A stretch of DNA of 64,000 nt from APNM01 sp040361335 (GTDB lineage Bacteria; Pseudomonadota; Gammaproteobacteria; Nevskiales; Salinisphaeraceae): contig NZ_APNM01000009.1 in the NCBI RefSeq assembly GCF_040361335.1, positions 62,001-126,000 of the forward strand, written 5' to 3'. Under the pieces are notes generated by a model. It was given only the letters and a program-made list of their open reading frames with translations, ran no database searches and was not told the DNA's origin. Positions 31,155 through 38,381 of this stretch are shown piece after piece; within the stretch, counting starts at the first letter, position 1, and each line of letters opens with the position of its first letter. Position numbers and translations under genes: made by a program.

Positions 31155-31967
31155 GGGCGTCCTGTCGAGTCGCTCCGCCTGCCGCAGGAGCCGCGGCAGC
31201 TCGCTGCGCGCACGGAACAGGTTCCAGGCGAGGAACGCACCGGCGATCTCCCAGTGGATACCGTCCGGGCCGGACGCGGCCAGGATCAACAGGCCGAGAA
31301 GCAGGAAGAACAAAAGACGCATGCTGGCGATCGGCAGATTCCGCCACCCGTCGCCGCCGTTGTAGCGGTAGAACAGGTAGGGCACCCACAGGGCCACGAG
31401 ATGCGCGCCCAATCCGGCGACGCCGATGGGCGAAATGGCCGCCACGACCCCGACCGACGAGGTCCGGCAGAACTGCAGCAGCGCGAAAGGCCAGATCCGG
31501 CTGCGCTTGTCGATCCGGTTGAACAGCCGGAAACACCCGAATGTCGCGACCAGCACCGCAAACCATCCGAGCACGGCGCCCGCGGGCGGAAGCCAAGACA
31601 GGTATATGGCGGCCAATCCGGCGTATCCGGTCGCGACCGCCCAGACCCAAGGCATAACCGTCGGTGTCGGCACCCGGTGGCCGTTATAGCGCTCGCTAAG
31701 CTGGGGCGCCTCCTCGTAACGCTCGGCGATCCGGTCGTTGTCGACGTAACCGGTCTCGTAGATCGCCCAGAAGGAGACCAGCAGGAACGCCAGCCCCAGC
31801 ACGTGCGGCCCCAGGGCGACCGCGCCGGCCAGGGTGGCCAGTACCCAGAACACGTAATCCTCCTGGATCACGCTGCGCCAGAGATAGCGCGCGCCAGGGC
31901 GCTTGACGCACGACAGATACACGAACGGCAAATAAACGCGCTCAAGGGCGCCACGCGAATCACTCAT
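31143..31967 (-). CDS. Multi-pass membrane protein, possibly UbiA-like
   Basis: Integral membrane protein of 274 residues with about seven hydrophobic helices. Two features hint at the UbiA prenyltransferase fold: a polar loop with YETGYVDNDRIAERYEEAP (an Asn-Asp-rich motif after the second helix) and a second acidic/basic loop after helix 5. The canonical NDxxDxxxD is not complete, so enzymatic activity is doubtful and the assignment weak. The start is ATG 31967. It is the last chromosome-like gene before the AT-rich edge of the mobile island. Confidence 0.6.
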   Translation of the reverse strand: MSDSRGALERVYLPFVYLSCVKRPGARYLWRSVIQEDYVFWVLATLAGAVALGPHVLGLAFLLVSFWAIYETGYVDNDRIAERYEEAPQLSERYNGHRVPTPTVMPWVWAVATGYAGLAAIYLSWLPPAGAVLGWFAVLVATFGCFRLFNRIDKRSRIWPFALLQFCRTSSVGVVAAISPIGVAGLGAHLVALWVPYLFYRYNGGDGWRNLPIASMRLLFFLLLGLLILAASGPDGIHWEIAGAFLAWNLFRARSELPRLLRQAERLDRTPSGR

Positions 31968-32280
31968 GGACACAATGATGCGGGTCCGGGGCGTCGAGTG
32001 CACGCGACGCGGATCGTGCGGCTGTGAGAGGGCCTTGTCGACGGCGATAGCGGGCCTCTACATCCATTCAGACATTATTTAACATAATATACATTATGCG
32101 TAATTTTAGCGGTCATGGCGGTGTTAGCTTATAGAACATTTTGGACAACCAACTTAGACGTTTTACATTCGCCAACTAAAGGCTTTGAATCGCCAGCTAA
32201 AGACTTTTAACTGTCGGTTTTGCCAACCTGAGTGTTTGAAACGTAATTCGGAAGCGTTGCCACACTGAGGCACGCAGCCG
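31968..32280. other. AT-rich non-coding island edge
   Basis: Gap of 313 bases. GC content falls sharply from about 32050 to 32240 and it carries the tandem repeats listed separately. No ORF, tRNA or transposase gene was seen. This is the left edge of the 32.0-38.6 kb island. Confidence 0.6.
32149..32240 (+). repeat. Four imperfect 19-bp direct repeats
   Basis: Units start at 32149, 32171, 32192 and 32222 with approximate consensus GCCAACTAAAGRCTTTGAA; steps of 22, 21 and 30 bases, about two helical turns for the first three. A TGTCGG sits at 32212 just before the fourth unit. Position at the island edge, facing a recombinase, suggests arm-type integrase/excisionase sites or transposase-binding end repeats. 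Confidence 0.6.
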
Positions 32281-32931
32281 TTAGGAGAACGCGCCATCTA
32301 AGTGGGCAATCGCGAGCCACTGCACCTTTTGGCGCTCCCCGGCCATTAGAGCCTTGAGCGGCGTGCGGCGGCGAAGTGACGCAGACGGTGCGTTTAGCCA
32401 ATCCCACGCCATATAGCCGTTCCCGAAGTTGGCAACGATCGCATGCAACCCTTCTACAGGCCGCCCGCTCGCGGCCAGTTGTTTTGCGGGCAACACATAC
32501 GCTCGCCGGTCGCGCTTCCACGCAACCACCCGACCCTCACGGATCCAGCGCCGCACGGTTGAAGCCGACACGCCCGCGCGTTCGGCAACCTCCTTGGTGG
32601 ACAGCAGATGCAACTTCGGACCTTTGCGTTTGGGGAGGCGCGCGTAGGCGGCCTCAGCCTCCGCGGGCGTCATGGGCAATTCGCGAGTGCCCTGGATAGA
32701 CAACAGTTCGTCGTCGTACGTTGGCCCCCGAGGCACGTCGATGCTGCGCTGTGCGATTTGCGCCAGGGCGTCACGCAGCATTCCCTCAAATGTGTCCGCG
32801 CGTTTACAGGCCTCGTGAATTTGTTCTTTAGGTAACACATCAAGTACACGACGTACTCGATTGAGTAATATCTCAATCTTCTGCTCGATGTCGCGACTAG
32901 CGGTGGTGTTGCGGCGTCTGGAGCCTTTCAT
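32281..32931 (-). CDS. HTH protein with MbcA/ParS/Xre antitoxin-like C-terminal domain, orphan
   Basis: Protein of 216 residues from ATG 32931. The N-terminal third is charged helix. The middle has a MerR/excisionase-type helix-turn-helix (LLSTKEVAERAGVSASTVRRWIREGRV, about 115-142). The last 60 residues (a Trp-rich part reading YMAWDWLNAPSASLRRRTPL) resemble the toxin-binding domain of Xre/MbcA/ParS antitoxins (DUF2384): W-L-x-x-P-x2-L-x3-TPL-x-L-x2-G. No RES-type toxin gene is beside it. It may be an orphan regulator or antitoxin of the island, or an excisionase-like factor. Codon use is less GC-biased than the chromosome half. Confidence 0.65.
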   Translation of the reverse strand: MKGSRRRNTTASRDIEQKIEILLNRVRRVLDVLPKEQIHEACKRADTFEGMLRDALAQIAQRSIDVPRGPTYDDELLSIQGTRELPMTPAEAEAAYARLPKRKGPKLHLLSTKEVAERAGVSASTVRRWIREGRVVAWKRDRRAYVLPAKQLAASGRPVEGLHAIVANFGNGYMAWDWLNAPSASLRRRTPLKALMAGERQKVQWLAIAHLDGAFS

Positions 32932-33024
32932 CGAAGCATCCTCATGCCCTGGCGCGTCAGTCCAGGCCTGCAATAGCAGGCACCGATTGACCCTGGAGCG
33001 GCCTCATCAAGCGCTCGCCAGTTT

Positions 33025-33252
33025 TTATAGCCTCTCGAGTTGATCGAGATGCTTATAGAACTTTAGGCCGCACCACAGCGCACCTACCAACACTGCCAGG
33101 ATGAGCGCCCAACCGATGGCATACTCCCGGGCATTCTCGGCAAGCCCGACGATAAAGAAGGCCGTGAAATAGCCACCGGCAACGATCACGCAGCCGATTG
33201 TCAGGTCCCGGTATAGCTTTACCCGCTCCCTCACTGCGTCCAATTTGGACAT
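33025..33252 (-). CDS. Small two-helix membrane protein
   Basis: Protein of 75 residues starting two bases after the recombinase stop, so it is likely co-transcribed with it. There is a charged N-terminal helix, two hydrophobic segments (about 18-38 and 46-64) and a charged C-terminus (FYKHLDQLERL). I do not recognise the family. A small membrane protein near a conjugation-type cassette could be an effector, but nothing in the sequence proves it. Confidence 0.6.
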   Translation of the reverse strand: MSKLDAVRERVKLYRDLTIGCVIVAGGYFTAFFIVGLAENAREYAIGWALILAVLVGALWCGLKFYKHLDQLERL

Positions 33253-33254
33253 CG

Positions 33255-34439
33255 CTAGCTCCCTTCTGAGGGCATTCTGCCAAGCCTATGCCGTTCCATC
33301 GCCTGGTGCCATTGGTCCTCATCGGCGTGCAGATAAATCCCCGTTGTCTCCAGTTTCGCGTGGCGCGCGCTCTTATTGAGGTACCGGAGCTCGATGGCGC
33401 GGTCGGCCTGGTGGGTGACCGCCGTGTGCCGCAGCCAGTGGGTGGTCGCCCGGCGGAGCTTCGCCGCCTGGGCTGCGTTGCAACGGGCCAACACGGCCGC
33501 GGCTCGCCGGCAGGTGTCGCGGACGATGCGATAGATCATGTCGGCGCTGATGCCCGCTTGTCCCCGCAGATCCAGGACCAACGCCCGATCCTCGTGGGGT
33601 TCCGGCATGGCCGGCCAGTGGTAAAACCGTCGGTAGCGTGATAAAGCGGCCAGCACATCGCTGTTCGCGGGCACGCGCTCGGTCTTGCCGCCTTTGCCCT
33701 TGATGCGCCACCACCACTTGCCCCGCCGCAACTCGAAATCGCCCATGCGGCCATTGGCGAGCTCACTCACGCGCGGGCCCATCAAGTACAGCAGTGAGAA
33801 GACATAGAGGGTGCGTTCGGCCCGCGCCCGTTGGGTGGGCGTCTCGCGCGGCAACGCCAGAATAAACTCCAACAGATAGGCCCAGATCTCGTGTTCGAGG
33901 AAGCGCTCGACGGTGGCACGCGTGGCTTTGGCCTGACGCAGCTTGGCCGTGTCGCCGCGTGCCAACGCCAGCGGGTTGCCGGCCAAATACCCGGCCGAGA
34001 CCAGGTAGGCAAACATCGCATTGAGGATCGTCAGGGCCTGGGCCTGGCTGCTCGGGCCAAGCGGCCCACGAAACGGCCGCCATGCCGGGCTCGTGCGCGG
34101 CGCCCGGCCGCCGCACCACACTTCGCGGGGTTGCGGATCCGCCAAAAATGCCTGGTATGCCCGCAGGTCCTCGCGGGACAAGTCGGATACGGCCACGCCC
34201 CGTTCCTGGGTGGCCCACAGGACCAGGCGCTCGGCCTCCTTGCGGTAGTTGCGAAACGTGGTCGGCGTGTTGGCGAACTCCGCCAGCCAGCACGCGATCG
34301 CCTCGAGGTCGTTGGTGGCGCCGATCAGCGGTTGGCATGCGAACGTGCGGTTGCCGCCGTTGCGGCCGTCGAGCTCGGCCGGAATCGCCCAGGTGGGATT
34401 GTGAGACGCGGGGGCGAGAAAGCGTTGTGACAGGCCCAT
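33255..34439 (-). CDS. Tyrosine recombinase / integrase
   Basis: Site-specific recombinase of 394 residues. The N-terminal core-binding/SAM-like domain (about 40-150) is followed by the catalytic domain. The active-site set is visible: Arg in GPRVSELANG, Lys region KGKGGKTERVP, HWLRHTAVTH, and the nucleophile Tyr in TTGIYLHAD. The start is ATG 34439 (MGLSQRF). It is close to XerC/D-like and phage-type integrases and is the main sign of mobility for the 32.0-38.6 kb island. It lies downstream of the JAMM gene on the same strand, separated by a perfect 15-bp palindrome. Confidence 0.92.
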   Translation of the reverse strand: MGLSQRFLAPASHNPTWAIPAELDGRNGGNRTFACQPLIGATNDLEAIACWLAEFANTPTTFRNYRKEAERLVLWATQERGVAVSDLSREDLRAYQAFLADPQPREVWCGGRAPRTSPAWRPFRGPLGPSSQAQALTILNAMFAYLVSAGYLAGNPLALARGDTAKLRQAKATRATVERFLEHEIWAYLLEFILALPRETPTQRARAERTLYVFSLLYLMGPRVSELANGRMGDFELRRGKWWWRIKGKGGKTERVPANSDVLAALSRYRRFYHWPAMPEPHEDRALVLDLRGQAGISADMIYRIVRDTCRRAAAVLARCNAAQAAKLRRATTHWLRHTAVTHQADRAIELRYLNKSARHAKLETTGIYLHADEDQWHQAMERHRLGRMPSEGS

Positions 34440-34464
34440 GTTTGACCGCCCTTTCGGCCGCAAA

Positions 34465-34500
34465 ATTCATTCGTGATTATAGGCGTAATCACGAATGAAT
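34465..34500. promoter_or_regulatory. Perfect 15-bp inverted repeat with 6-base loop
   Basis: ATTCATTCGTGATTA and its exact complement TAATCACGAATGAAT flank TAGGCG. It lies between the JAMM protease stop (which it overlaps) and the recombinase start 26 bases away. On the minus strand it is followed by TTTTG. It could be a terminator that insulates the recombinase, an operator for the recombinase, or a recombination site. Confidence 0.75.
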
Positions 34501-35040
34501 GGCGACATTACGCTCCCCGTCCGGTACGATGTGGAACGCCAATTGTGTCACCGTTAGGACCGGCCGAAACCACCGACGACGTCGCCTGGTCGCCAACCAC
34601 AGGTGCAGTCGCCACCCCACTTCGGGGTCACCTGCCCAGATGCCCATGAGCGGATTCGGACAGCGGGCTGCCGGCGTGTCGATAATGCAACATAAGACGC
34701 CCCGGTCGGTGTGGCTTAACTCGCCGTGCCGGGCACTCGGATGAGTATGCCAATCCCCCAAATAGGTTTTTCGGTGTCCGGATGCCTGGTAATGCTCGGC
34801 GATACGCGCCGTTTGCCAAGCTTGATCCGGCGCGAAGGCACGTCGCTCGTAGACTGCAGCGGGGCCCGGGCCGATCAAGGCCGTGACCACGGGGCCTTTG
34901 CCCGGGCACCAGTACCCCATGAACACGCCGCCGGTCTCGAGTGGGAATTTGGCATTCGCCTCGTCGCGGCACGCCTGCAGGATGCTTGCCGGGATCCATG
35001 CCGCGGTATCGGTCGGCCTCTCCGTAGAGGCGTTCAACAC
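34489..35040 (-). CDS. JAMM/MPN-domain isopeptidase (Cap3/JAB-like)
   Basis: Zinc isopeptidase-like protein, 183 residues from GTG 35040; a longer form from GTG 35079 (196 residues) is possible. The JAMM set is complete: Glu in LETGGVFMG and the HTHP...S...D signature in GDWHTHPSARHGELSHTDRG. It overlaps the E2-E1 stop by seven bases if GTG 35040 is used, which suggests translational coupling. The role, by analogy with Cap3 of CBASS, is to remove a ubiquitin-like modification or process the C-terminus of the modified protein. Followed by the recombinase. Confidence 0.85.
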   Translation of the reverse strand: MLNASTERPTDTAAWIPASILQACRDEANAKFPLETGGVFMGYWCPGKGPVVTALIGPGPAAVYERRAFAPDQAWQTARIAEHYQASGHRKTYLGDWHTHPSARHGELSHTDRGVLCCIIDTPAARCPNPLMGIWAGDPEVGWRLHLWLATRRRRRWFRPVLTVTQLAFHIVPDGERNVAIHS

Positions 35041-36848
35041 CCGCAGCTCGGGTGTCGTGGCAGGTCGACGACGTGCCACGATGGCGGCGCGCGACGTCCA
35101 TCCTGATCCACTAAGCTTAGGGTCTGCACGAGTGAGTTGCCGGCACTGCCCTGCTCCAGCGTCTCGAGCGCGAGCCGCGCGGTCTGCAACGACAGCTCCT
35201 GAAGGTCAAAGCTGGCCCCCATAAACGTGCGTTCCGCGCAGCCCGGCGGCTGGCGCAGCGAATCGTCTTCACGGTAGCCCGGCGGCGGCTCGATCTCCTG
35301 GTCATGCCATGCGCAAAGCAGGCAGTTAGGGCAGCCGCCGGTCGGGGTGTGGCGGACAACAGCACCGCCGTGGACATTAGGCATCGCGAACAAGCTGATC
35401 AATGGGCGGTCGTGGGCACGGCAACGCTGCGCCAAGTAGCTCACCACACCGTGTGACGCGCTGGCGTCAATCACGAGGTCGGTTATTGTTAACAGATCGT
35501 CCAAATCTGGCCCCTGCCCGCAACCGACTGCTGGATCGGGCAGCCCGAGTTGCCATGGGTGGATTTCCACCGATGTTGCGGGGTATTCGGATACCAGAAA
35601 CTGCTTCAAGGCCTGGGCCTTGGGCAGGCCCCAACACGAGGCCCCCAATGGCCAGCGCACGCTGTTGCCGGGCTCGACGATGTCGGACTCAATGAGATGA
35701 AGGGTGCGGCAACCGTTGCGCGCCAATTCCACCGCGAGGGGTGCACCGACCGCCCCGACACCAACGATGACCATGCATCGTTCGCGCAGTTGACGCACGG
35801 CCGGCACACGGTACCCCAAATCGTGGTCGCCGGCGCGATAGACAGGCACGATGGAGGCTTTATTCTGGTCAGGCTTTTGGCGTTTACGCTTTCCCCTTTG
35901 CTTCGGGGTATTCGGCTTGTCGGACAGCTGAAACAGCGTCCACCCGACCGCTTTTTCTTCTGCCGCGATTTCCATGGGGTACGCGATCGCAAACAAGTCG
36001 ATGCGACGACGGTGCGTTGCGATCGCCGGGCGACGGTTGCGGCGAAGCCAATCGCGCTCTTGCTGCAGCTGCGCCATTTGCGATCCCCACCCCGCCCTGC
36101 CGCGTGGCAGCAGTGTGTCGTGCAAACGCGCCCACGGAATAAAGGCTGCCTTACCGTCGTCCGCGATCTCCTTGGGCAAAGGCCCGGTTGCACAGTGCAC
36201 GACACGCCTTTGGTGGTCGAGAACCTTCGTCACTGCTGCGCGAAGCAGGGGCACATTTGATCCCCGCTCGAGCGCTGGCATAACAGTGGGTGGCTTAAGG
36301 GTGTAGCGAAGCTCTAAGTAGCCCTCTTCGACCGAACCCAAATCCCACGCACTGTCGACAAGACAGTAGGCGCCACGTATGCCGAGGCCGTTCCACCAAT
36401 ATTCCGCCGGTTCGCCCTGGGGATCCTCGTCGCCACCTCCCCGCAACGTTGTCTCAAGCTGCATTTGAAGAAGCTCGCATAAGGTCCAGCGAGATTGCCA
36501 TTGCCTCGTGTCCCGACCGAGCAGACACAGGTCGCCCTCAACTGGGCTCACATGACGGTCGGGCACGGGATCGAGCCCCGATATCAGCGCCACCTGCGGG
36601 CGCATCTCCGGGAACTCGTGCGGATATACAACCCCCAGCCGCAGTGTTGTTGTCGCGTCCAGGGGCCAGTCGAATTGAATGCCGAGCAACCCGGCTTGGA
36701 TGGCTTCGGGGCTAGGCTCAGGCCGAATGTCCGCGCTCAGCAGTACTTTGATTTCGTGGTGCAGACGCCCAGGGTATCGCTTCTCCCAGGAGGGCTCGAA
36801 AGCGCCCAACTCGTCGAGCACATCCTGAACACTGGGCGGATCAAACAC
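35034..36848 (-). CDS. E2-E1 fusion (Cap2-like, Prok-E2/ThiF)
   Basis: Fusion of 604 residues. The N-terminal part (about 25-140) looks like an E2/UBC fold, with VVYPHEFPEMRPQVAL and Cys108 in GDLCLLGRDTRQW as candidate E2 cysteine. A linker/inactive domain follows, ending in a Lys/Arg-rich stretch (317-330). The C-terminal E1/ThiF domain has the nucleotide loop GVGAVG (363-368), Asp389, Asn395, Arg398 and Lys410. It also has a CPNC pair (506, 509), likely with Cys602/Cys604, for zinc, and Cys537 in QPPGC as likely E1 cysteine, as in Cap2. The start is GTG 36848 with AAGAAGG upstream, 16 bases after the miniprotein gene. No CD-NTase is nearby. Confidence 0.88.
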   Translation of the reverse strand: MFDPPSVQDVLDELGAFEPSWEKRYPGRLHHEIKVLLSADIRPEPSPEAIQAGLLGIQFDWPLDATTTLRLGVVYPHEFPEMRPQVALISGLDPVPDRHVSPVEGDLCLLGRDTRQWQSRWTLCELLQMQLETTLRGGGDEDPQGEPAEYWWNGLGIRGAYCLVDSAWDLGSVEEGYLELRYTLKPPTVMPALERGSNVPLLRAAVTKVLDHQRRVVHCATGPLPKEIADDGKAAFIPWARLHDTLLPRGRAGWGSQMAQLQQERDWLRRNRRPAIATHRRRIDLFAIAYPMEIAAEEKAVGWTLFQLSDKPNTPKQRGKRKRQKPDQNKASIVPVYRAGDHDLGYRVPAVRQLRERCMVIVGVGAVGAPLAVELARNGCRTLHLIESDIVEPGNSVRWPLGASCWGLPKAQALKQFLVSEYPATSVEIHPWQLGLPDPAVGCGQGPDLDDLLTITDLVIDASASHGVVSYLAQRCRAHDRPLISLFAMPNVHGGAVVRHTPTGGCPNCLLCAWHDQEIEPPPGYREDDSLRQPPGCAERTFMGASFDLQELSLQTARLALETLEQGSAGNSLVQTLSLVDQDGRRAPPSWHVVDLPRHPSCGC

Positions 36849-36864
36849 CCGTTAACCGACCTTC

Positions 36865-37029
36865 TTAACCAACCTTTCGCGGCGGCGGCTCCGGTGGTTC
36901 GGGCGGTCCCGGCGGGACGTCGCCTGGCGGGCCGGGCGGCACGCCTTCAGGCGGGCCGCCGCCCTGGCCGGGATTCTCGGGAGGCTTGTTACCGGGATCG
37001 TTAGGTCTACCAAGCATTGGTCCACCCAT
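36865..37029 (-). CDS. Pro/Gly-rich miniprotein ending in glycine, candidate conjugation substrate or modifier
   Basis: Small gene of 54 codons too short for most callers. The protein is 63% Pro plus Gly (21 Pro, 13 Gly), with Pro-Pro-Gly/Glu units through its middle and the C-terminus RKVG directly before TAA. It starts at ATG 37029 or, with a GGTGG ribosome site, at ATG 37017 (50 residues). It ends 16 bases before the E2-E1 gene in the same direction and lies right behind a near-ideal promoter. A free C-terminal Gly is what E1 enzymes act on; that this is the target is inference. Real translation is unproven; composition and frame in GC-rich DNA could be chance, but promoter and spacing speak for it. 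Confidence 0.6.
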   Translation of the reverse strand: MGGPMLGRPNDPGNKPPENPGQGGGPPEGVPPGPPGDVPPGPPEPPEPPPRKVG

Positions 37030-37052
37030 CCGCTACATATCGGTTCATTAAT

Positions 37053-37081
37053 AACATACCGCACTATATCTTGTGGTTCAA
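37053..37081 (-). promoter_or_regulatory. Sigma70-type promoter of the conjugation cassette
   Basis: On the minus strand -35 TTGAAC (37081-37076), a 17-base spacer and -10 TATGTT (37058-37053). Transcription would start near 37046, giving a leader of about 17-30 bases to the miniprotein. The spacer is optimal and the region AT-richer than its surroundings. Confidence 0.7.
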
Positions 37082-37296
37082 GTGACTGACGGCAGCGGAT
37101 TCAACCGGTCGTTGCAACACGTGACCGAAGGCGATTGTGATGGCCAATCGGCGGTTCATCGTGAACGTTCATCGAAAGGCCGGTAACCCTGGCTTCGCGC
37201 GACCCGGCGGCACACGGGCTGGCGTCAGTCGGCCACGGCGGTTCCGGCCGATGAGTAACCTGGGTTGGTTGCTCCCGGCCAGACTCAGCGGAGTTG

Positions 37297-37325
37297 TTGC
37301 GTTTATTTCGATTGTTTCGTATATT
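37297..37325 (+). promoter_or_regulatory. Sigma70-type promoter of the antitoxin-toxin pair
   Basis: -35 TTGCGT, 17-base spacer and -10 TATATT, 29 bases before the antitoxin ATG. Autoregulation by the antitoxin at this site would be usual. The stretch 37082-37296 has no supported gene; a 73-codon frame there runs through this promoter and was not accepted. Confidence 0.6.
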
Positions 37326-37354
37326 GCGGCTATGGATGAGAAACAGAGTACGCC

Positions 37355-37810
37355 ATGACGCGCTACCCAGATGACGACTTGAAGTTGCCGTCCAGCGACG
37401 AGTCGGCACAAGCCCGAGAAGCCAGCCAAGCCTTGGCGCAGCTGCTCGAGCAGCCGAACGGCACCGTGCGCATGAGCGATGGGGCGGGCTCCAGCGTGTT
37501 TGAATTGCCGACGTCAGCGGCCAAGATGCTTTTGCGCATCCTCAGTGAGATGGCCAGCGGGAACGCGATTACGCTGATGCCCGTGCACGCGGAATTGACT
37601 ACCCAGGAGGCCGCCGACCTGCTCAATGTCTCGCGGCCGTATCTAGTGAAATTGCTGGAGAAAGGCGAAATCCCCTATCGCAAGGTCGGCACCCATCGTC
37701 GGGTGTTGGTCAGCGACCTACTCGACCACAAAGAACGGCGCAGGGCCGAGCAAAAACGCGACCTCGAGGAATTGACGGCTATCGCTGTGGATCACGACAT
37801 GGGCTATTGA
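37355..37810 (+). CDS. Excisionase-family DNA-binding antitoxin
   Basis: Protein of 151 residues with a MerR/excisionase-type helix-turn-helix (LTTQEAADLLNVSRPYLVKLLEKGEIPYRKVGTHRRVLVSDLLDH in the second half; ends LTTQE and LLDH as landmarks, about 82-126). The remainder is helical and acidic. It ends one base before a PIN-domain gene, the standard layout of a type II toxin-antitoxin pair, where this protein would neutralise the toxin and repress the operon. The ATG at 37355 fits the promoter upstream. Confidence 0.85.
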   Translation: MTRYPDDDLKLPSSDESAQAREASQALAQLLEQPNGTVRMSDGAGSSVFELPTSAAKMLLRILSEMASGNAITLMPVHAELTTQEAADLLNVSRPYLVKLLEKGEIPYRKVGTHRRVLVSDLLDHKERRRAEQKRDLEELTAIAVDHDMGY

Positions 37811-37811
37811 C

Positions 37812-38381
37812 GTGTCCCGGTTCACCGTCATCTTCGATGCCAATGTCCTGTATCCCGCGCCGTCCCGTGACCTATTGGTGCAGCTGGCCACCACCGGTCT
37901 ATTCCGGGCACACTGGACCAAGGAGATTCACGACGAATGGATCCGCAACCTCAAAGCCAAGCGGCCCGAGCTATCGGACGCGGCCCTCACCCGCACGCGT
38001 GAGTTGATGGACCGAGTGGTGGATGACGCTCGGGTCACCGGTTACGAACCCCTGATTGAGGGACTGCATTTACCCGACCCCGACGATCGCCACGTCCTCG
38101 CTGCGGCGCTTCGCGCCGGTGCCGATGCGATCGTGACCTTCAATCTAAAGGATTTTCCCGAAGCGGCGCTGGCGCCTTACGATGTTGAGGCCCTCCACCC
38201 CGATGCCTTCGTGTCGTACCAGTGCGACTTGGCACAAGCGACAGTTTGCGAAGCCGTCCGGTTGATCCGTGGGCGACTGCACAATCCACCCTACGATGTC
38301 GATGCCTACCTGACTCATCTCGCCGCCAGCGGCTACCCAGCGACCGCCGAGACGCTGCGCGGTTGGCGTAATTTTCTATGA
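37812..38381 (+). CDS. PIN-domain toxin (VapC-like, PIN_3 type)
   Basis: Predicted metal-dependent RNase of 189 residues. The acidic PIN residues are visible: Asp in VIFDANVLYP (N-terminus), Glu in IHDEWIRNL, Asp-Asp in LPDPDDRHVLAAALRAGAD and Asp in VTFNLKDFP. The start is GTG 37812, one base after the antitoxin stop. A C-terminal helical extension (about 130-189) is normal for this subfamily. The gene appears intact and probably serves island maintenance. Its end abuts the IS3 relic. Confidence 0.88.
   Translation: MSRFTVIFDANVLYPAPSRDLLVQLATTGLFRAHWTKEIHDEWIRNLKAKRPELSDAALTRTRELMDRVVDDARVTGYEPLIEGLHLPDPDDRHVLAAALRAGADAIVTFNLKDFPEAALAPYDVEALHPDAFVSYQCDLAQATVCEAVRLIRGRLHNPPYDVDAYLTHLAASGYPATAETLRGWRNFL

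Noticed and set aside
34489..36848. Classification of the E2-E1/JAMM pair as type II CBASS
   Set aside because: No CD-NTase or CBASS effector gene is found on either side within the island; kept only as Cap2/Cap3-like.
37137..37358. 73-codon plus-strand frame before the antitoxin
   Set aside because: It runs through the antitoxin promoter, has no ribosome site and no family resemblance.
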